From positions 1 through 39,661 of the forward strand of contig BBSL01000414.1 in NCBI GenBank assembly GCA_001319865.1: 39,661 bases of DNA, read 5' to 3'. The position numbers were made by a program, and so were the translations under genes. Below the pieces are notes generated by a model. That model made no database searches. It was given only the letters and a program-made list of their open reading frames with translations, and was not told the DNA's origin. This stretch comes from Burkholderia sp. E7m39. GTDB lineage: Bacteria > Pseudomonadota > Gammaproteobacteria > Burkholderiales > Burkholderiaceae. The first letter of the stretch is position 1; every line of letters begins with the position of its first letter. Shown in pieces: positions 8,115 through 15,897 of this stretch.

Positions 8115-9083
8115 TCAGATCAATGGAAGCGTCTGCCTGTCGAGCGCCCGCTTCATGATGGGCGCCAGCGCTGCGCCGATGCGCCGGTGCTGCGCTTCAT
8201 CGATCACGCTCGCAAGCAGCGCGGCGAAGCGCGGCTCCTCCACGCCCGAGACAATGTACTGCCAGCGGTAGGCGTCGAGCATCGCCGCCTGCACGTCGGC
8301 GATTTCCGCGTGCTGCCACGCGCGGTCCACATGCTCGCAGAAATAGGCGGCGTCCTGCTTCGCCTGCATCTGCACGACGCCGTCGACGCCTGCCACCAGG
8401 GCAATCAGGTCGTTTACGGCTGCATCGCGCGCGGGCTTGTCGAGCTTTGCGTCCTCGCGCATCCATTCCAGCTCGTCGATGATCGCGTGCTGCGATTCTT
8501 CCTTCCAGTGATACATGAACACGTCCTTGAAAAGCGGCGAGAGCGTGTCGTCGGCTTCAATGCTCTGACGGTAGTGCACCTGCGAGAAGATTTCGATGTG
8601 GCACGTCAGCGCAAGAATGGCCCATGTCGATTTGCACAGCACGAATCCCGCGACTTCATCGGCATCGGGCAGGAAGACATAGCCGGCGGGCATGTCCGCG
8701 CCCGCCAGCAGCTCGATGCGGCGGAACAGTTCCTGATGCTTCAGCTCCTCGTCGGTCAGTCGCACGACGGCTTCGAGCGCGATCTGGTCGCCCAGCGCGT
8801 GATCGCGTCCAAGCTCGAGCATCTTCGCGCCGATGAAGCGTTCGACGAGTTTGAACATGTTGGCGTACGTGCGCCCCTGGACCTGCGAATAGAAGCGGCG
8901 TTCGGCTTCATTCAGAAACGGCAGGCGATAGACCTGCGAAAGGCCGTCCGGCAGGAATGTCTGATGGGTGTCGAGCGTGCGTCCGCGAATCACGTCGCGG
9001 TCGATGTCCCAGCGGATGCGCTTGGACACCTCGACGCATTTCGCGTAACGATGGGAAGGCAGTTGATACGGTGCAACTTGCAT
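8115..9083 (-). CDS. Predicted AurF-like diiron oxygenase (ferritin-like fold)
   Basis: This is a 322-residue, largely helical cytoplasmic protein. The putative iron ligands are E81, E113 with H116 (EELKH), E164 (HIEIF), and H192, E196 and H199 (HWKEESQH). The H-x3-E-x2-H spacing and the E-x2-H pair copy the ligand set of the p-aminobenzoate N-oxygenase AurF, including its third histidine, so N-oxygenation of an aryl or alkyl amine is a reasonable guess. Substrate and partner are unknown, and no biosynthetic cluster surrounds it. The start is firm: AGGAG lies seven bases upstream of ATG 9083. It is a single-gene unit closed by a strong terminator. The family assignment rests on motif spacing only. 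Confidence 0.72.
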   Translation of the reverse strand: MQVAPYQLPSHRYAKCVEVSKRIRWDIDRDVIRGRTLDTHQTFLPDGLSQVYRLPFLNEAERRFYSQVQGRTYANMFKLVERFIGAKMLELGRDHALGDQIALEAVVRLTDEELKHQELFRRIELLAGADMPAGYVFLPDADEVAGFVLCKSTWAILALTCHIEIFSQVHYRQSIEADDTLSPLFKDVFMYHWKEESQHAIIDELEWMREDAKLDKPARDAAVNDLIALVAGVDGVVQMQAKQDAAYFCEHVDRAWQHAEIADVQAAMLDAYRWQYIVSGVEEPRFAALLASVIDEAQHRRIGAALAPIMKRALDRQTLPLI

Positions 9084-9389
9084 CTTCGAACTCCTGTCGG
9101 CTTGGGGCGGCGCAGTGGCGCCCTGGGATGGCAATGGGGTAGCGCCGAAAAGAGAACGAGCGAAAGCGGCGCCGACTCAACGCGCTGCGCGCCGGTGATT
9201 TGCCCGCACCGTTGCGATACGCTGGATTGGATTCTGCGCAAGCCTGCCGCTGCGGACATGAGGCGTGAGTCCCAGTGCGCGCCAGGGAACGGCCGCAGGC
9301 CGTGAAAAAAGCCGGGAAAATCCGGGAAAAAGCCGCGTAGGGCTGGAGTGGCGTCACGCTACGCGATGTGAAGAACCGCAAATCGCGCC
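9084..9389. other. Intergenic region upstream of the diiron oxygenase gene
   Basis: These 306 bases separate two minus-strand genes and contain no convincing coding frame. On the minus strand they hold a probable terminator for the LuxR-fusion gene (annotated separately), preceded and followed by short repeats of CCGGGAAAA (around 9312-9331). The promoter of the oxygenase gene should be in the part near 9100-9250. Confidence 0.45.
9327..9365 (-). terminator. Probable terminator after the alpha/beta-hydrolase-LuxR gene
   Basis: On the minus strand, CGCGTAG (9365-9359) and CTACGCG (9340-9334) form a 7-base stem with an 18-base loop, followed after GC by five T residues. It begins 24 bases past the gene's stop codon. 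The long loop makes it weaker than the others in the window. Confidence 0.45.
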
Positions 9390-10475
9390 TCAGGCAGCAG
9401 GTGCGTCGAACCCCGCTTTGCGTGCCATCACGATCGCCTGGGCGCGGCTTTCCACTTCGAGCTTCGCGAAGATGCTCGTGATGTGATTGCGCACAGTCTT
9501 CTCGGCAAGGCCGAGCTGCGCGGCGATCTGCGCATTGTCGCGGCCCCCCGCGATCAGTTCGACGATCTCGCGCTCACGCCGCGTCAGCGACGCGAACGCG
9601 GGGTCGGCACGGACGGGCGCGGGCAGGAACGCGCGCACTTCGTCGCGCCAACGCTGCCACGCGTCTTCGCATTCGAGCGTCAGATGATTGTCGCTTTCGA
9701 GCGGCACGAAACGCGCGTTGGGTATCAGGCTCGCAAGCAGACGGCCTTCCTCGAAGGGCACGCGCGCGTCCCGCACGGCATGCAGCACGAGCGTCGGGCA
9801 TTGCACGTGCGCGAGCAGATCGACCACGTCGATGCTGTTGAACACGCGCATAATCCGCGCGGCGTTCTGCGGCGTGGTCGTGATGCGTTCGAGTTCGTTG
9901 AACCAGCGGTGCTGCTCGGCCGTGCCGCCGGGGATGAACTGCGTCGTGAAGAACTGCCGGAACGCCGGGTTGTGCTGGCCCCAGCCGATTTCGGCGAGCT
10001 TCGCGAGCGTTTCGGCTTCGTCGCGCGCCTCTTCGGTGCGCGAGCGGACCAGTCTGCCGCGCGCATAGCCGCCGTACAAGATCAGATGCGTGACGCGCTG
10101 CGGAAACGCGACGGCATACGTAATGGCAATCGACGCGCCTTGCGAAATGCCGAGCAGCGCAAAGCGGTCGACGCCGCTCGCGTCGATGACGGCGATCAGA
10201 TCCTGCTTCCACGCATCGAACGAAATATCGGCGACGTCGTGATCCGAGAGCCCGCAGCCGCGCTGGTCGTAGCGGATCAACGTATGTTCGCGGCACATTT
10301 CCGCGATCATGTGGCTCCAGACGGGGCTCGTGAGATCGAACTCCAGATGGCTCAGCCAGTTCGCCGCCTTGACGATGGGCGGTCCGCTGCCGCAGCTCGC
10401 ATAGGCGATGCGCGCGCCGTCATGCGCGGTGCACAGCCGGATGTGCTGCCTGCAGTTCGGGGCGGTCGCGGACAT
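9390..10475 (-). CDS. Alpha/beta-hydrolase fused to a LuxR-type DNA-binding domain
   Basis: This 361-residue predicted transcription factor uses a hydrolase fold as its sensor. Residues about 15-275 form an alpha/beta-hydrolase domain with YDQRGCGLSD, the nucleophile elbow GISQGAS, an acid-containing VRDARVP and a His in DNHLT, so the catalytic triad appears intact. Residues about 297-355 form a LuxR/GerE helix-turn-helix (LTRREREIVELIAGG, then NAQIAAQLGLAEKTVRNHI). The protein may bind or cleave an ester or lactone-like signal and switch transcription. The ATG at 10475 follows GGGAGG closely; an upstream TTG at 10511 is in frame. The closest candidate target is the diiron oxygenase gene 306 bases downstream, which is an inference. 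Confidence 0.87.
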   Translation of the reverse strand: MSATAPNCRQHIRLCTAHDGARIAYASCGSGPPIVKAANWLSHLEFDLTSPVWSHMIAEMCREHTLIRYDQRGCGLSDHDVADISFDAWKQDLIAVIDASGVDRFALLGISQGASIAITYAVAFPQRVTHLILYGGYARGRLVRSRTEEARDEAETLAKLAEIGWGQHNPAFRQFFTTQFIPGGTAEQHRWFNELERITTTPQNAARIMRVFNSIDVVDLLAHVQCPTLVLHAVRDARVPFEEGRLLASLIPNARFVPLESDNHLTLECEDAWQRWRDEVRAFLPAPVRADPAFASLTRREREIVELIAGGRDNAQIAAQLGLAEKTVRNHITSIFAKLEVESRAQAIVMARKAGFDAPAA

Positions 10476-10535
10476 GAGCCTCCCGGCGGCAAGGGGAGAA
10501 AAATGGAGCAAGAGCCGCGCATGGGATCGCGCGCG

Positions 10536-10575
10536 CTTTCATTCAAGCCGCTTTCATTCAGCCGCTTTCATTCAG
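10536..10575. repeat. Three short tandem copies of CTTTCATTCA
   Basis: The unit CTTTCATTCA(A)GCCG occurs twice in tandem (from 10537 and 10551) and is followed by a third partial copy, CTTTCATTCAG. It sits about 60 bases upstream of the LuxR-fusion ATG in the 173-base gap. The 14-15 base period could arise by slippage or could mark repeated binding half-sites. Confidence 0.55.
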
Positions 10576-10648
10576 ATTATCACCGCCGTGTTGCTTTGCC
10601 GCGCAAGGGTGCGGCTGCCGCGACCAACGTATGAAGCGCCTGATGCAT

Positions 10649-12550
10649 TCACGCGCCGATGTGCCGCGGCGCTTTCTCGACGAGCGGCGGCGCGGACATC
10701 GCGCATGCCGCCTGCACGCATTGATTGACGAGATCGCCGAACGCATTCGCGTTGTGCGTGCCGCTCAGCGCACCCACTTCGTCGACGCGCTCCGTTTGCC
10801 CGCCGATCCCGACGATCAACTGCGCGCCGTGCACGCGCTCGCGGATGCGCCGCAGCAGATTACGCAGGTACGGCGGCGCTTCGGGCGCGTCGAGCGTCAC
10901 GACGCAGACGATCGCCGCGCCGTCGATGCCTTGTGTGTCCGTCTGGCCGCGCCGGAATTGCGCATAGTTCGCGGACACGGGCGTGAAGCCGCGGCGCGTC
11001 AGCAGTTGCACGGCAATCGCGGCCGCCACGTCGTCGAACGCGCCGCGGCCCGCCACGCAGACAATGCGCTGCGCTGCCGCCTCTTCGGGCAGCACGGCAG
11101 GCGGCGCGTCGGTCGCATTCGGATCGGGCTTGTCTTCGGGCAAGGCCTCTGCCTGTTCCAGATTCTCGACGATATCGAGCAGGGTCTCGTTCATGCGCGC
11201 CAGTTGCTCGGGCGCGAACACGCCGCGCAGCGTGTCGTTGCGCGCAAGCCGCAGGCCTTCGCGCGCGACGTCGTCGTAATAGCGCGTGAGCGGCATCTCC
11301 CTGAGAAAGCGGTCCGCCTGCACGATGGCTTCGTGCGGATCATCGGCGAGCAGACGCTGATAGAAGTTCTGCGCGGGCGTGAGCGCGGGTTGATCGCCGA
11401 GCAGCACGGTGAGGAACTTCAGGCGCTCCGCGTAGCGGCCGAGCGTGACGAGACACAGCGTGAGCGGCGTCGACAGCACGAGGCCGATGGGCCCCCACAG
11501 CCAGCTCCAGAAAATCGCCGCGACGACGACAGCGAGCGGCGAGAGTCCCGAACTATGTCCATACAACAATGGCTCGACGACCTGACCGGCAACCACATCG
11601 ATGCTCACGAACAGCACGATCGTCCATACGGCCATCGTCCATTGCGGCTGGATCGCCGCAGCGAGGATGACCGCGAGCAGCCCGGCGATCCACGTGCCGA
11701 TATACGGCACGAATCGCAACAGCGCTGTCAGTACACCGAACAGCAGCGCGCCCGGCACGCCGATGATCGCGAGCCCGATCGCGATCGTCGCGCCCGCGCC
11801 CAGGTTCACGCCGAGCTGCGCGACGAAGTAGCGCGACAGGCGGCTTGCGGCATCGTTGATTGCAGTGGTGGTGCGGTGCAGATCGCGCGCGCCGAACAGG
11901 CGTATCAGACGGTCGCGCAGGTCTTCGCGCTGCAGCAGGATGAAGATCGTCACGACGAGCACGATGAACATCGTCTCCAGCGGGCCGACCACGGGCGAAA
12001 ACACGCGCTGCGCGAGTTCCAGCGGCGACGGAATGGGCTCGTGCACTTCGACGGGCAGCGGCGCCGCGACGGTCGGCTTCTGCGAGCGCCCGGCTTCGTG
12101 CGGCGGCGCGGGCCGCTCCGGCGCGACGCGCGCGAGCGCGGCGGCGGCGCGCGTGAGCAGCGCATCGGCGCGTCCCACGGTTTTGTTCTGCACGGCCTCG
12201 ACCTTGCGCTCGATGGCCGCCTGATATTGCGGCAGCGAGCCGGCGAGCTGCGCAACCTGCGCGCCGATCAGCGTGCTGACGGCGAGCAGCACGACGACGG
12301 CCGTGAGCACGGCGACGAAGATCGACGGCAACTGGCCGAAATGAAGGCGCCGCAGCAGGCCGACGAGCGGCGCGAGCAGAAAGCTCAGCAGCACGGCGAG
12401 CGTGATGGGAATCAGCACTTCCCGTGCGAAGTACAGCCCGCAGACGACCACGACGAACGTGATCACCGACGTGAGACCGTGCAGACCGGGCGTTCCGGGA
12501 GGATAAACGCGGTTGGCGGCGTGCCGTTGCGGAGGGAGCGGAAGTTTCAT
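10649..12550 (-). CDS. AI-2E/PerM family membrane protein with a long soluble C-terminal domain
   Basis: This is a 633-residue inner-membrane protein. The first ~350 residues match the AI-2E/PerM-type permease layout: TM helices near 25-60, a helix pair at 75-100, a long charged Ala/Pro-rich periplasmic or cytosolic loop (about 125-185), then several TM helices with the signature LLRFVPYIGTWIAG and PLTLCLVTLGRYAE. Family members have been linked to autoinducer or ion/osmolyte export, but most are uncharacterised. Here an extra ~270-residue soluble tail follows, whose end (VCVAGRGAFDDVAAAIAVQL, then VSANYAQFRRG) looks like a Rossmann-type or B12-binding-like fold. The start at 12550 is the first ATG; it has no good ribosome site, and a TTG-initiated extension to 12667 is possible. 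Confidence 0.8.
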   Translation of the reverse strand: MKLPLPPQRHAANRVYPPGTPGLHGLTSVITFVVVVCGLYFAREVLIPITLAVLLSFLLAPLVGLLRRLHFGQLPSIFVAVLTAVVVLLAVSTLIGAQVAQLAGSLPQYQAAIERKVEAVQNKTVGRADALLTRAAAALARVAPERPAPPHEAGRSQKPTVAAPLPVEVHEPIPSPLELAQRVFSPVVGPLETMFIVLVVTIFILLQREDLRDRLIRLFGARDLHRTTTAINDAASRLSRYFVAQLGVNLGAGATIAIGLAIIGVPGALLFGVLTALLRFVPYIGTWIAGLLAVILAAAIQPQWTMAVWTIVLFVSIDVVAGQVVEPLLYGHSSGLSPLAVVVAAIFWSWLWGPIGLVLSTPLTLCLVTLGRYAERLKFLTVLLGDQPALTPAQNFYQRLLADDPHEAIVQADRFLREMPLTRYYDDVAREGLRLARNDTLRGVFAPEQLARMNETLLDIVENLEQAEALPEDKPDPNATDAPPAVLPEEAAAQRIVCVAGRGAFDDVAAAIAVQLLTRRGFTPVSANYAQFRRGQTDTQGIDGAAIVCVVTLDAPEAPPYLRNLLRRIRERVHGAQLIVGIGGQTERVDEVGALSGTHNANAFGDLVNQCVQAACAMSAPPLVEKAPRHIGA

Positions 12551-12871
12551 GAGTTCGTCGAAAGGATGCGCTGGCGCAGCGCATGGCAAGTTTGTCCGCA
12601 AGAGCGCGACGGCTTTGCAGGCCGCATGCTCAGGCGCTCGGTGCAGGCCGGCAACGGTGTCAAGCAAGCTCAGTCAGGCAAGCTCAAGCAAAACCCAGGC
12701 CCGGACCAAAAAGTGGCCCGACGTGCGCCGCGCGTTCGTGCCAGTGTAGCAAGCGACGCGCGTCACCCCTTCGGGCCGCATGACAGAGCAGAGCCGGCAT
12801 AATGCGGAAATTGGCCTGGTCGAATGAAGCAATGATCGGTCAGTCGATGAGCCATTTGGGGGGAAACCGAC
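12551..12871. other. Divergent intergenic region between the AI-2E family gene and the MocR regulator
   Basis: These 321 bases must hold promoters for both divergent genes. A CATAAT hexamer at about 12797-12802 could be a -10 element for the regulator. Repeated GGTC motifs occur between about 12815 and 12845, resembling the direct-repeat half-sites seen at MocR-regulated promoters, but they are too short to be conclusive. No coding frame is convincing. Confidence 0.35.
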
Positions 12872-14404
12872 ATGCGCCGCGCCACTGAAATCGACCTCGC
12901 GCTCAACGCGCGGCCCGACGGCATGCCTTTGCAGCGCTGGCTCTATGGCGAACTGCGCGCGGCGATTCTCGCTGGGCGGCTCGGGCCGGGCGCCCGGTTG
13001 CCGGCAACGCGCGATCTGGCCGCGCGCCACGGCGTGTCGCGTGGGACCGTGCTCGACGTGTTCGCGCAACTCGCGGCGGAAGGCTATCTGACGGGAGCAG
13101 TCGGGCGAGGCAGCTTCGTTGCGAGCGAATTGCCGGATGGGCGCTTCGAATCGCCTCCCGCACCCGACGCGGCGCGCCTGGCGCGCAAGCGTGCGCGGTC
13201 ACGCGTCGACTCGGGCGACGCGCACGGGGCGGGCATCGGCCTGTCCGAGCGCGGCCGGCTGCTCGCCCGCAGCGCGTTCGCGCTCGAAGGCCGCTCGTTT
13301 CCGGCGCGCGCGTTTCGTCCGAGCCACCCTGACCTGGCCGCGTTTCCGTTCGCGCTATGGGCGCGCGTCGCCGCGCGCCGCTCGCGCCTGTCCGACCGCT
13401 CGATCCTCACGGACGGCGAGGCGCAGGGCTACCGTCCGTTGCGTGAGGCGATCGCGGAGCATGTGCGCGTGACGCGTGGCATTGCGTGCACGGCGGATCA
13501 TGTCGCCGTCGTCGGCAGCGTGCAGCAGGTGCTCGATCTGTCCGCACGCTTGTGGCTCGATCCCGGCGACGCCGCCTGGATGGAAGATCCCGGCTACCAG
13601 GGCGCGCAGCGCGTGCTGGAGGCGGCAGGCGCGCGCATCGCCGCCGTCCCCGTCGACACGAATGGGATCGACGTGGCGGCTGGCCGGCGGCTCGCGCCGC
13701 ATGCGCGTCTCGCGTACGTGACAGCGGGGCGGCAGGCGCCCCTCGGTCCCGCGCTGTCGCTGGAACGGCGGCTCGCATTGCTCGACTGGGCGCGCGCAAG
13801 CGGCGCGCTCGTCATCGAGGACGATTACGACAGCGAGTACCGCTTCGAGGGGCGGCCCCTCGCCGCGCTCAAGAGTCTCGACGAAGCGGGCCATGTGATC
13901 TACTGCGGCACGTTCAGCAAGCTGCTGTTTCCGGCGTTGCGCATTGCGTATGCCGTGCTGCCGGAGCGGCTCGTCGAGCCGTTCGTCGCGGCCCTTTCGT
14001 TGACGAGCCGGCACGCGCCGCTCGATCAGCAGGCGACGTTGCACGCGTTCATCGCGGAAGGCCATGCGGGCCGTCACGTGCGGCGCATGCGCGAGTTGTA
14101 CGCCGAGCGCGCGCAAGCGCTCGCTGAAGCGGCGCGGCGGCACTGGACGGGGTTGCTCGCGTTGCCGCCCATCGTCGCCGGACTGGATGCGCCCGCATTT
14201 CTGCCCACCGGCACCGACGATGCGCTCGCCGCGCGGCTCGCGGCCGAAGCGGGCGTCGAGACGCGGCCGCTGTCGGCGTATGCCGTCGGGCGCGCGGCGC
14301 CTGCGGGTCTGGTGCTGGGCTTTGCGTGCGTCGGCGTCGACGAGATCGACGCGGGCGCACGTGCGCTCGCCCGCGTGCTGCAGAAGATGCTGTACAGGAC
14401 GTGA
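12872..14404 (+). CDS. MocR/PdxR-type GntR regulator with an aminotransferase domain
   Basis: This is a 510-residue transcription factor. An N-terminal GntR winged helix (about residues 18-85: LYGELRAAILAGRLGPGARLPATRDLAARHGVSRGTV, split by me) is joined by a long basic linker to a fold-type I aminotransferase domain. That domain has the PLP-site motifs EDDYDSEYRFEG and GTFSKLLFPALR, with the Schiff-base lysine at K350. Proteins of this class sense PLP or an amino-compound adduct and typically regulate vitamin B6, GABA, taurine or transport genes. The start has a GGGGGG tract about 8 bases upstream. It is divergent from the AI-2E family gene and converges on the cupin gene with only 13 bases between stops. 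Its target is not evident. Confidence 0.9.
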   Translation: MRRATEIDLALNARPDGMPLQRWLYGELRAAILAGRLGPGARLPATRDLAARHGVSRGTVLDVFAQLAAEGYLTGAVGRGSFVASELPDGRFESPPAPDAARLARKRARSRVDSGDAHGAGIGLSERGRLLARSAFALEGRSFPARAFRPSHPDLAAFPFALWARVAARRSRLSDRSILTDGEAQGYRPLREAIAEHVRVTRGIACTADHVAVVGSVQQVLDLSARLWLDPGDAAWMEDPGYQGAQRVLEAAGARIAAVPVDTNGIDVAAGRRLAPHARLAYVTAGRQAPLGPALSLERRLALLDWARASGALVIEDDYDSEYRFEGRPLAALKSLDEAGHVIYCGTFSKLLFPALRIAYAVLPERLVEPFVAALSLTSRHAPLDQQATLHAFIAEGHAGRHVRRMRELYAERAQALAEAARRHWTGLLALPPIVAGLDAPAFLPTGTDDALAARLAAEAGVETRPLSAYAVGRAAPAGLVLGFACVGVDEIDAGARALARVLQKMLYRT

Positions 14405-14417
14405 CCGCGCGCGTCGT

Positions 14418-14987
14418 TCAGGGCGGCAGCACGAGCGGCCCGCAATTCGCATCCGTGACGAAGACAGCGAGCAGCTGCGCAGGCTGCGTGGCGTCGGTAT
14501 TTTCGACGAAGTCGTGCAGCGTGCCGGGCGGCTCGAACCACGTCTGCCCGCCGCGATAGTCGATAACGGGGCCGCTGTCGAGTTGCGAACGCAGCGCGCC
14601 CGAGATGACGAAGGCCGTCACCGAGCCCGGATGCCGATGCGCGCCTGTGAAGGCATGTGGCGGAAAGTCGACCAGCACCGTCGTCACGGACTTGCCAGGC
14701 ACGTTGGGCAGCGGCTCGCACGATAGCGTGCGCGAGGTCGACGTCGGGCGTGCGGCGGCATCGCTAGACGATGGCGCGCTGCTGAAGAGCGGCGTGCTGC
14801 ACAGGGCATCGAGCCACGGGATCGCGGTGCGCGTCGGTAGCGCAGCAAGCGGCGCAAGCGCGACGAGCGCGAGCGTCGCAAAGGTTCGCGCGCGCCGGGC
14901 GAGTTGCGCGTATTGCGCGTGCGGTACGTGCTGTGCGTGCTGCGCATGCATGATGTTCGCGCCCGCCATCGTTCGAGCGGCGTTCAT
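14418..14987 (-). CDS. Exported or membrane-anchored cupin-domain protein
   Basis: This 189-residue protein has an N-terminal His/Gln/Ala-rich stretch (HAQHAQHVPHAQYAQ), a hydrophobic segment (about 38-52) that should act as a signal or anchor, and a cupin_2 barrel (about 90-185). The cupin has the metal-binding motif pattern HAFTGAHRHPGSV and, later, PPGTLHDF. Small cupins of this type often bind metals and act on, or sense, small molecules. The ATG overlaps the TGA of the SDR gene by four bases (ATGA) with GGGAG seven bases upstream, so the two are co-translated. The repetitive start may be an annotation extension; Met13 (IMHAQH) is a possible alternative. Confidence 0.78.
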   Translation of the reverse strand: MNAARTMAGANIMHAQHAQHVPHAQYAQLARRARTFATLALVALAPLAALPTRTAIPWLDALCSTPLFSSAPSSSDAAARPTSTSRTLSCEPLPNVPGKSVTTVLVDFPPHAFTGAHRHPGSVTAFVISGALRSQLDSGPVIDYRGGQTWFEPPGTLHDFVENTDATQPAQLLAVFVTDANCGPLVLPP

Positions 14988-15736
14988 CGCGTGACTCCCG
15001 CGGATGAACTTGCTGCATGCCGCCAGTGCGGCGACCAGCCGAGCTCGCGCTTCGCTTTGGCAGTCGACACGACGGTGTTGTCTTCGGCGATGTTGAACGC
15101 CCCGCCTTGCGAACGATGCAACGCGAGCAGCGCGGCGTGCGCAGCCGCCGCGACATGCAACGGACTCGCGCCGCCGGGCGCATCCGTGCCCGTGTCCGGA
15201 CCATACAGTTGCCCATAGCGCAGCACCGTGCCGATCAGCGGTGCGTTCAACACCTGAGTTTCGAGCGACGCGACGCCGCGTACCGTGACGAGGCGATTGC
15301 CCTCGGCGCCCGTATCGAGCGGATCGGTTTCGTCGTAGGGCTGCGGCCCTTCGCGGTACGCCCACGCGATGCTTTGCGCGATGAAGCGCGTGCTGCCCGC
15401 CGCCAACGCCGCTGCGAGCAGATTGCGCGTGCCTTCGTCGCGGATTCGCGCGTTGCCGATAATTGCTTGCGGCATCCTGGCGGGATCGAGCGCGGGCGGC
15501 AGGTCGGTCAGCTGATGGATCACGCTTGCGGGGGCGATCCGTTGCAGTGCGTCGTTGAGTGCGCGGGCGTCGAAAACGTCGACGATCACGGGCGTCGCAC
15601 CCGCGCGCTCGATTGACGCCGCGCGCTCCGGACGGCGCGTGCTGCCATAGACGGTATAGCCCGCTTCGACCAGCAGCGGCACGAGCGCGCTGCCGACTGC
15701 ACCCGCGGCGCCCGCCAGAAAGACTGTCGTGTTCAT
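14984..15736 (-). CDS. NAD(P)-dependent epimerase/SDR-like protein
   Basis: This is a 250-residue Rossmann-fold protein of the extended/atypical SDR (NmrA/epimerase-like) type. The N-terminal nucleotide motif is GAAGAVGSALVPLL (GxxGxxG), followed by STRRPE, which usually favours NADP. Further motifs are VIHQLTDLPPAL, NARIRDEGTRNLL and SIAWAYREGP. The last has the Tyr but no Lys four residues later, so classical SDR chemistry is doubtful. ATG 15736 has GGAG eight bases upstream. It forms a coupled operon with the cupin gene. Three copies of a 12-base repeat lie 55-108 bases upstream and probably control this operon. The substrate is unknown. Confidence 0.83.
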   Translation of the reverse strand: MNTTVFLAGAAGAVGSALVPLLVEAGYTVYGSTRRPERAASIERAGATPVIVDVFDARALNDALQRIAPASVIHQLTDLPPALDPARMPQAIIGNARIRDEGTRNLLAAALAAGSTRFIAQSIAWAYREGPQPYDETDPLDTGAEGNRLVTVRGVASLETQVLNAPLIGTVLRYGQLYGPDTGTDAPGGASPLHVAAAAHAALLALHRSQGGAFNIAEDNTVVSTAKAKRELGWSPHWRHAASSSAGVTR

Positions 15737-15790
15737 CCGTCGATCTCCGTATGTGCCGGGCCATACGGCCCACACCACGGAGACTACGGC

Positions 15791-15844
15791 CGATAATGGC
15801 TCGAAGAAAGAGCCATTATCGATAGATTGACCGAGCCATTATCG
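15791..15844. promoter_or_regulatory. Three copies of CGATAATGGCTC in direct and inverted order
   Basis: One copy reads CGATAATGGCTC on the plus strand (15791-15802), and two read in reverse as GAGCCATTATCG (15810-15821 and 15833-15844). The first two form a perfect 12-base inverted repeat with a 7-base loop. The two reverse copies repeat with a 23-base period, close to two helix turns. The first and third copies share 14 bases (CGAGCCATTATCGG and its complement). The block is 55 bases upstream of the SDR ATG, between it and the porin stop, so it is most likely an operator array. If it is transcribed, it could instead form mutually exclusive hairpins. Confidence 0.7.
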
Positions 15845-15861
15845 GTTGTCGATCGTTGGAG

Positions 15862-15880
15862 AAAACGGCGCTTCGCGCCG
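15862..15880 (-). terminator. Short terminator-like hairpin after the porin gene
   Basis: On the minus strand, a 6-base stem CGGCGC / GCGCCG with a three-base loop is followed by four T residues (complement of 15862-15865). It lies 18 bases past the porin stop codon. The stem is GC-only but the T-tract is short. Confidence 0.55.
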
Positions 15881-15897
15881 CTCGCCGCCGCTTCGTG

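Noticed and set aside
10631..12802. 723-codon plus-strand open frame
   Set aside because: Arg/His/Asp-rich low-complexity translation with no motif; it lies opposite the AI-2E/PerM-type gene and is a GC-bias artefact.
14418..15773. 451-codon minus-strand frame spanning the SDR and cupin genes
   Set aside because: Only the last 189 codons are a cupin gene with its own ribosome site; the first part is the wrong frame of the SDR gene.
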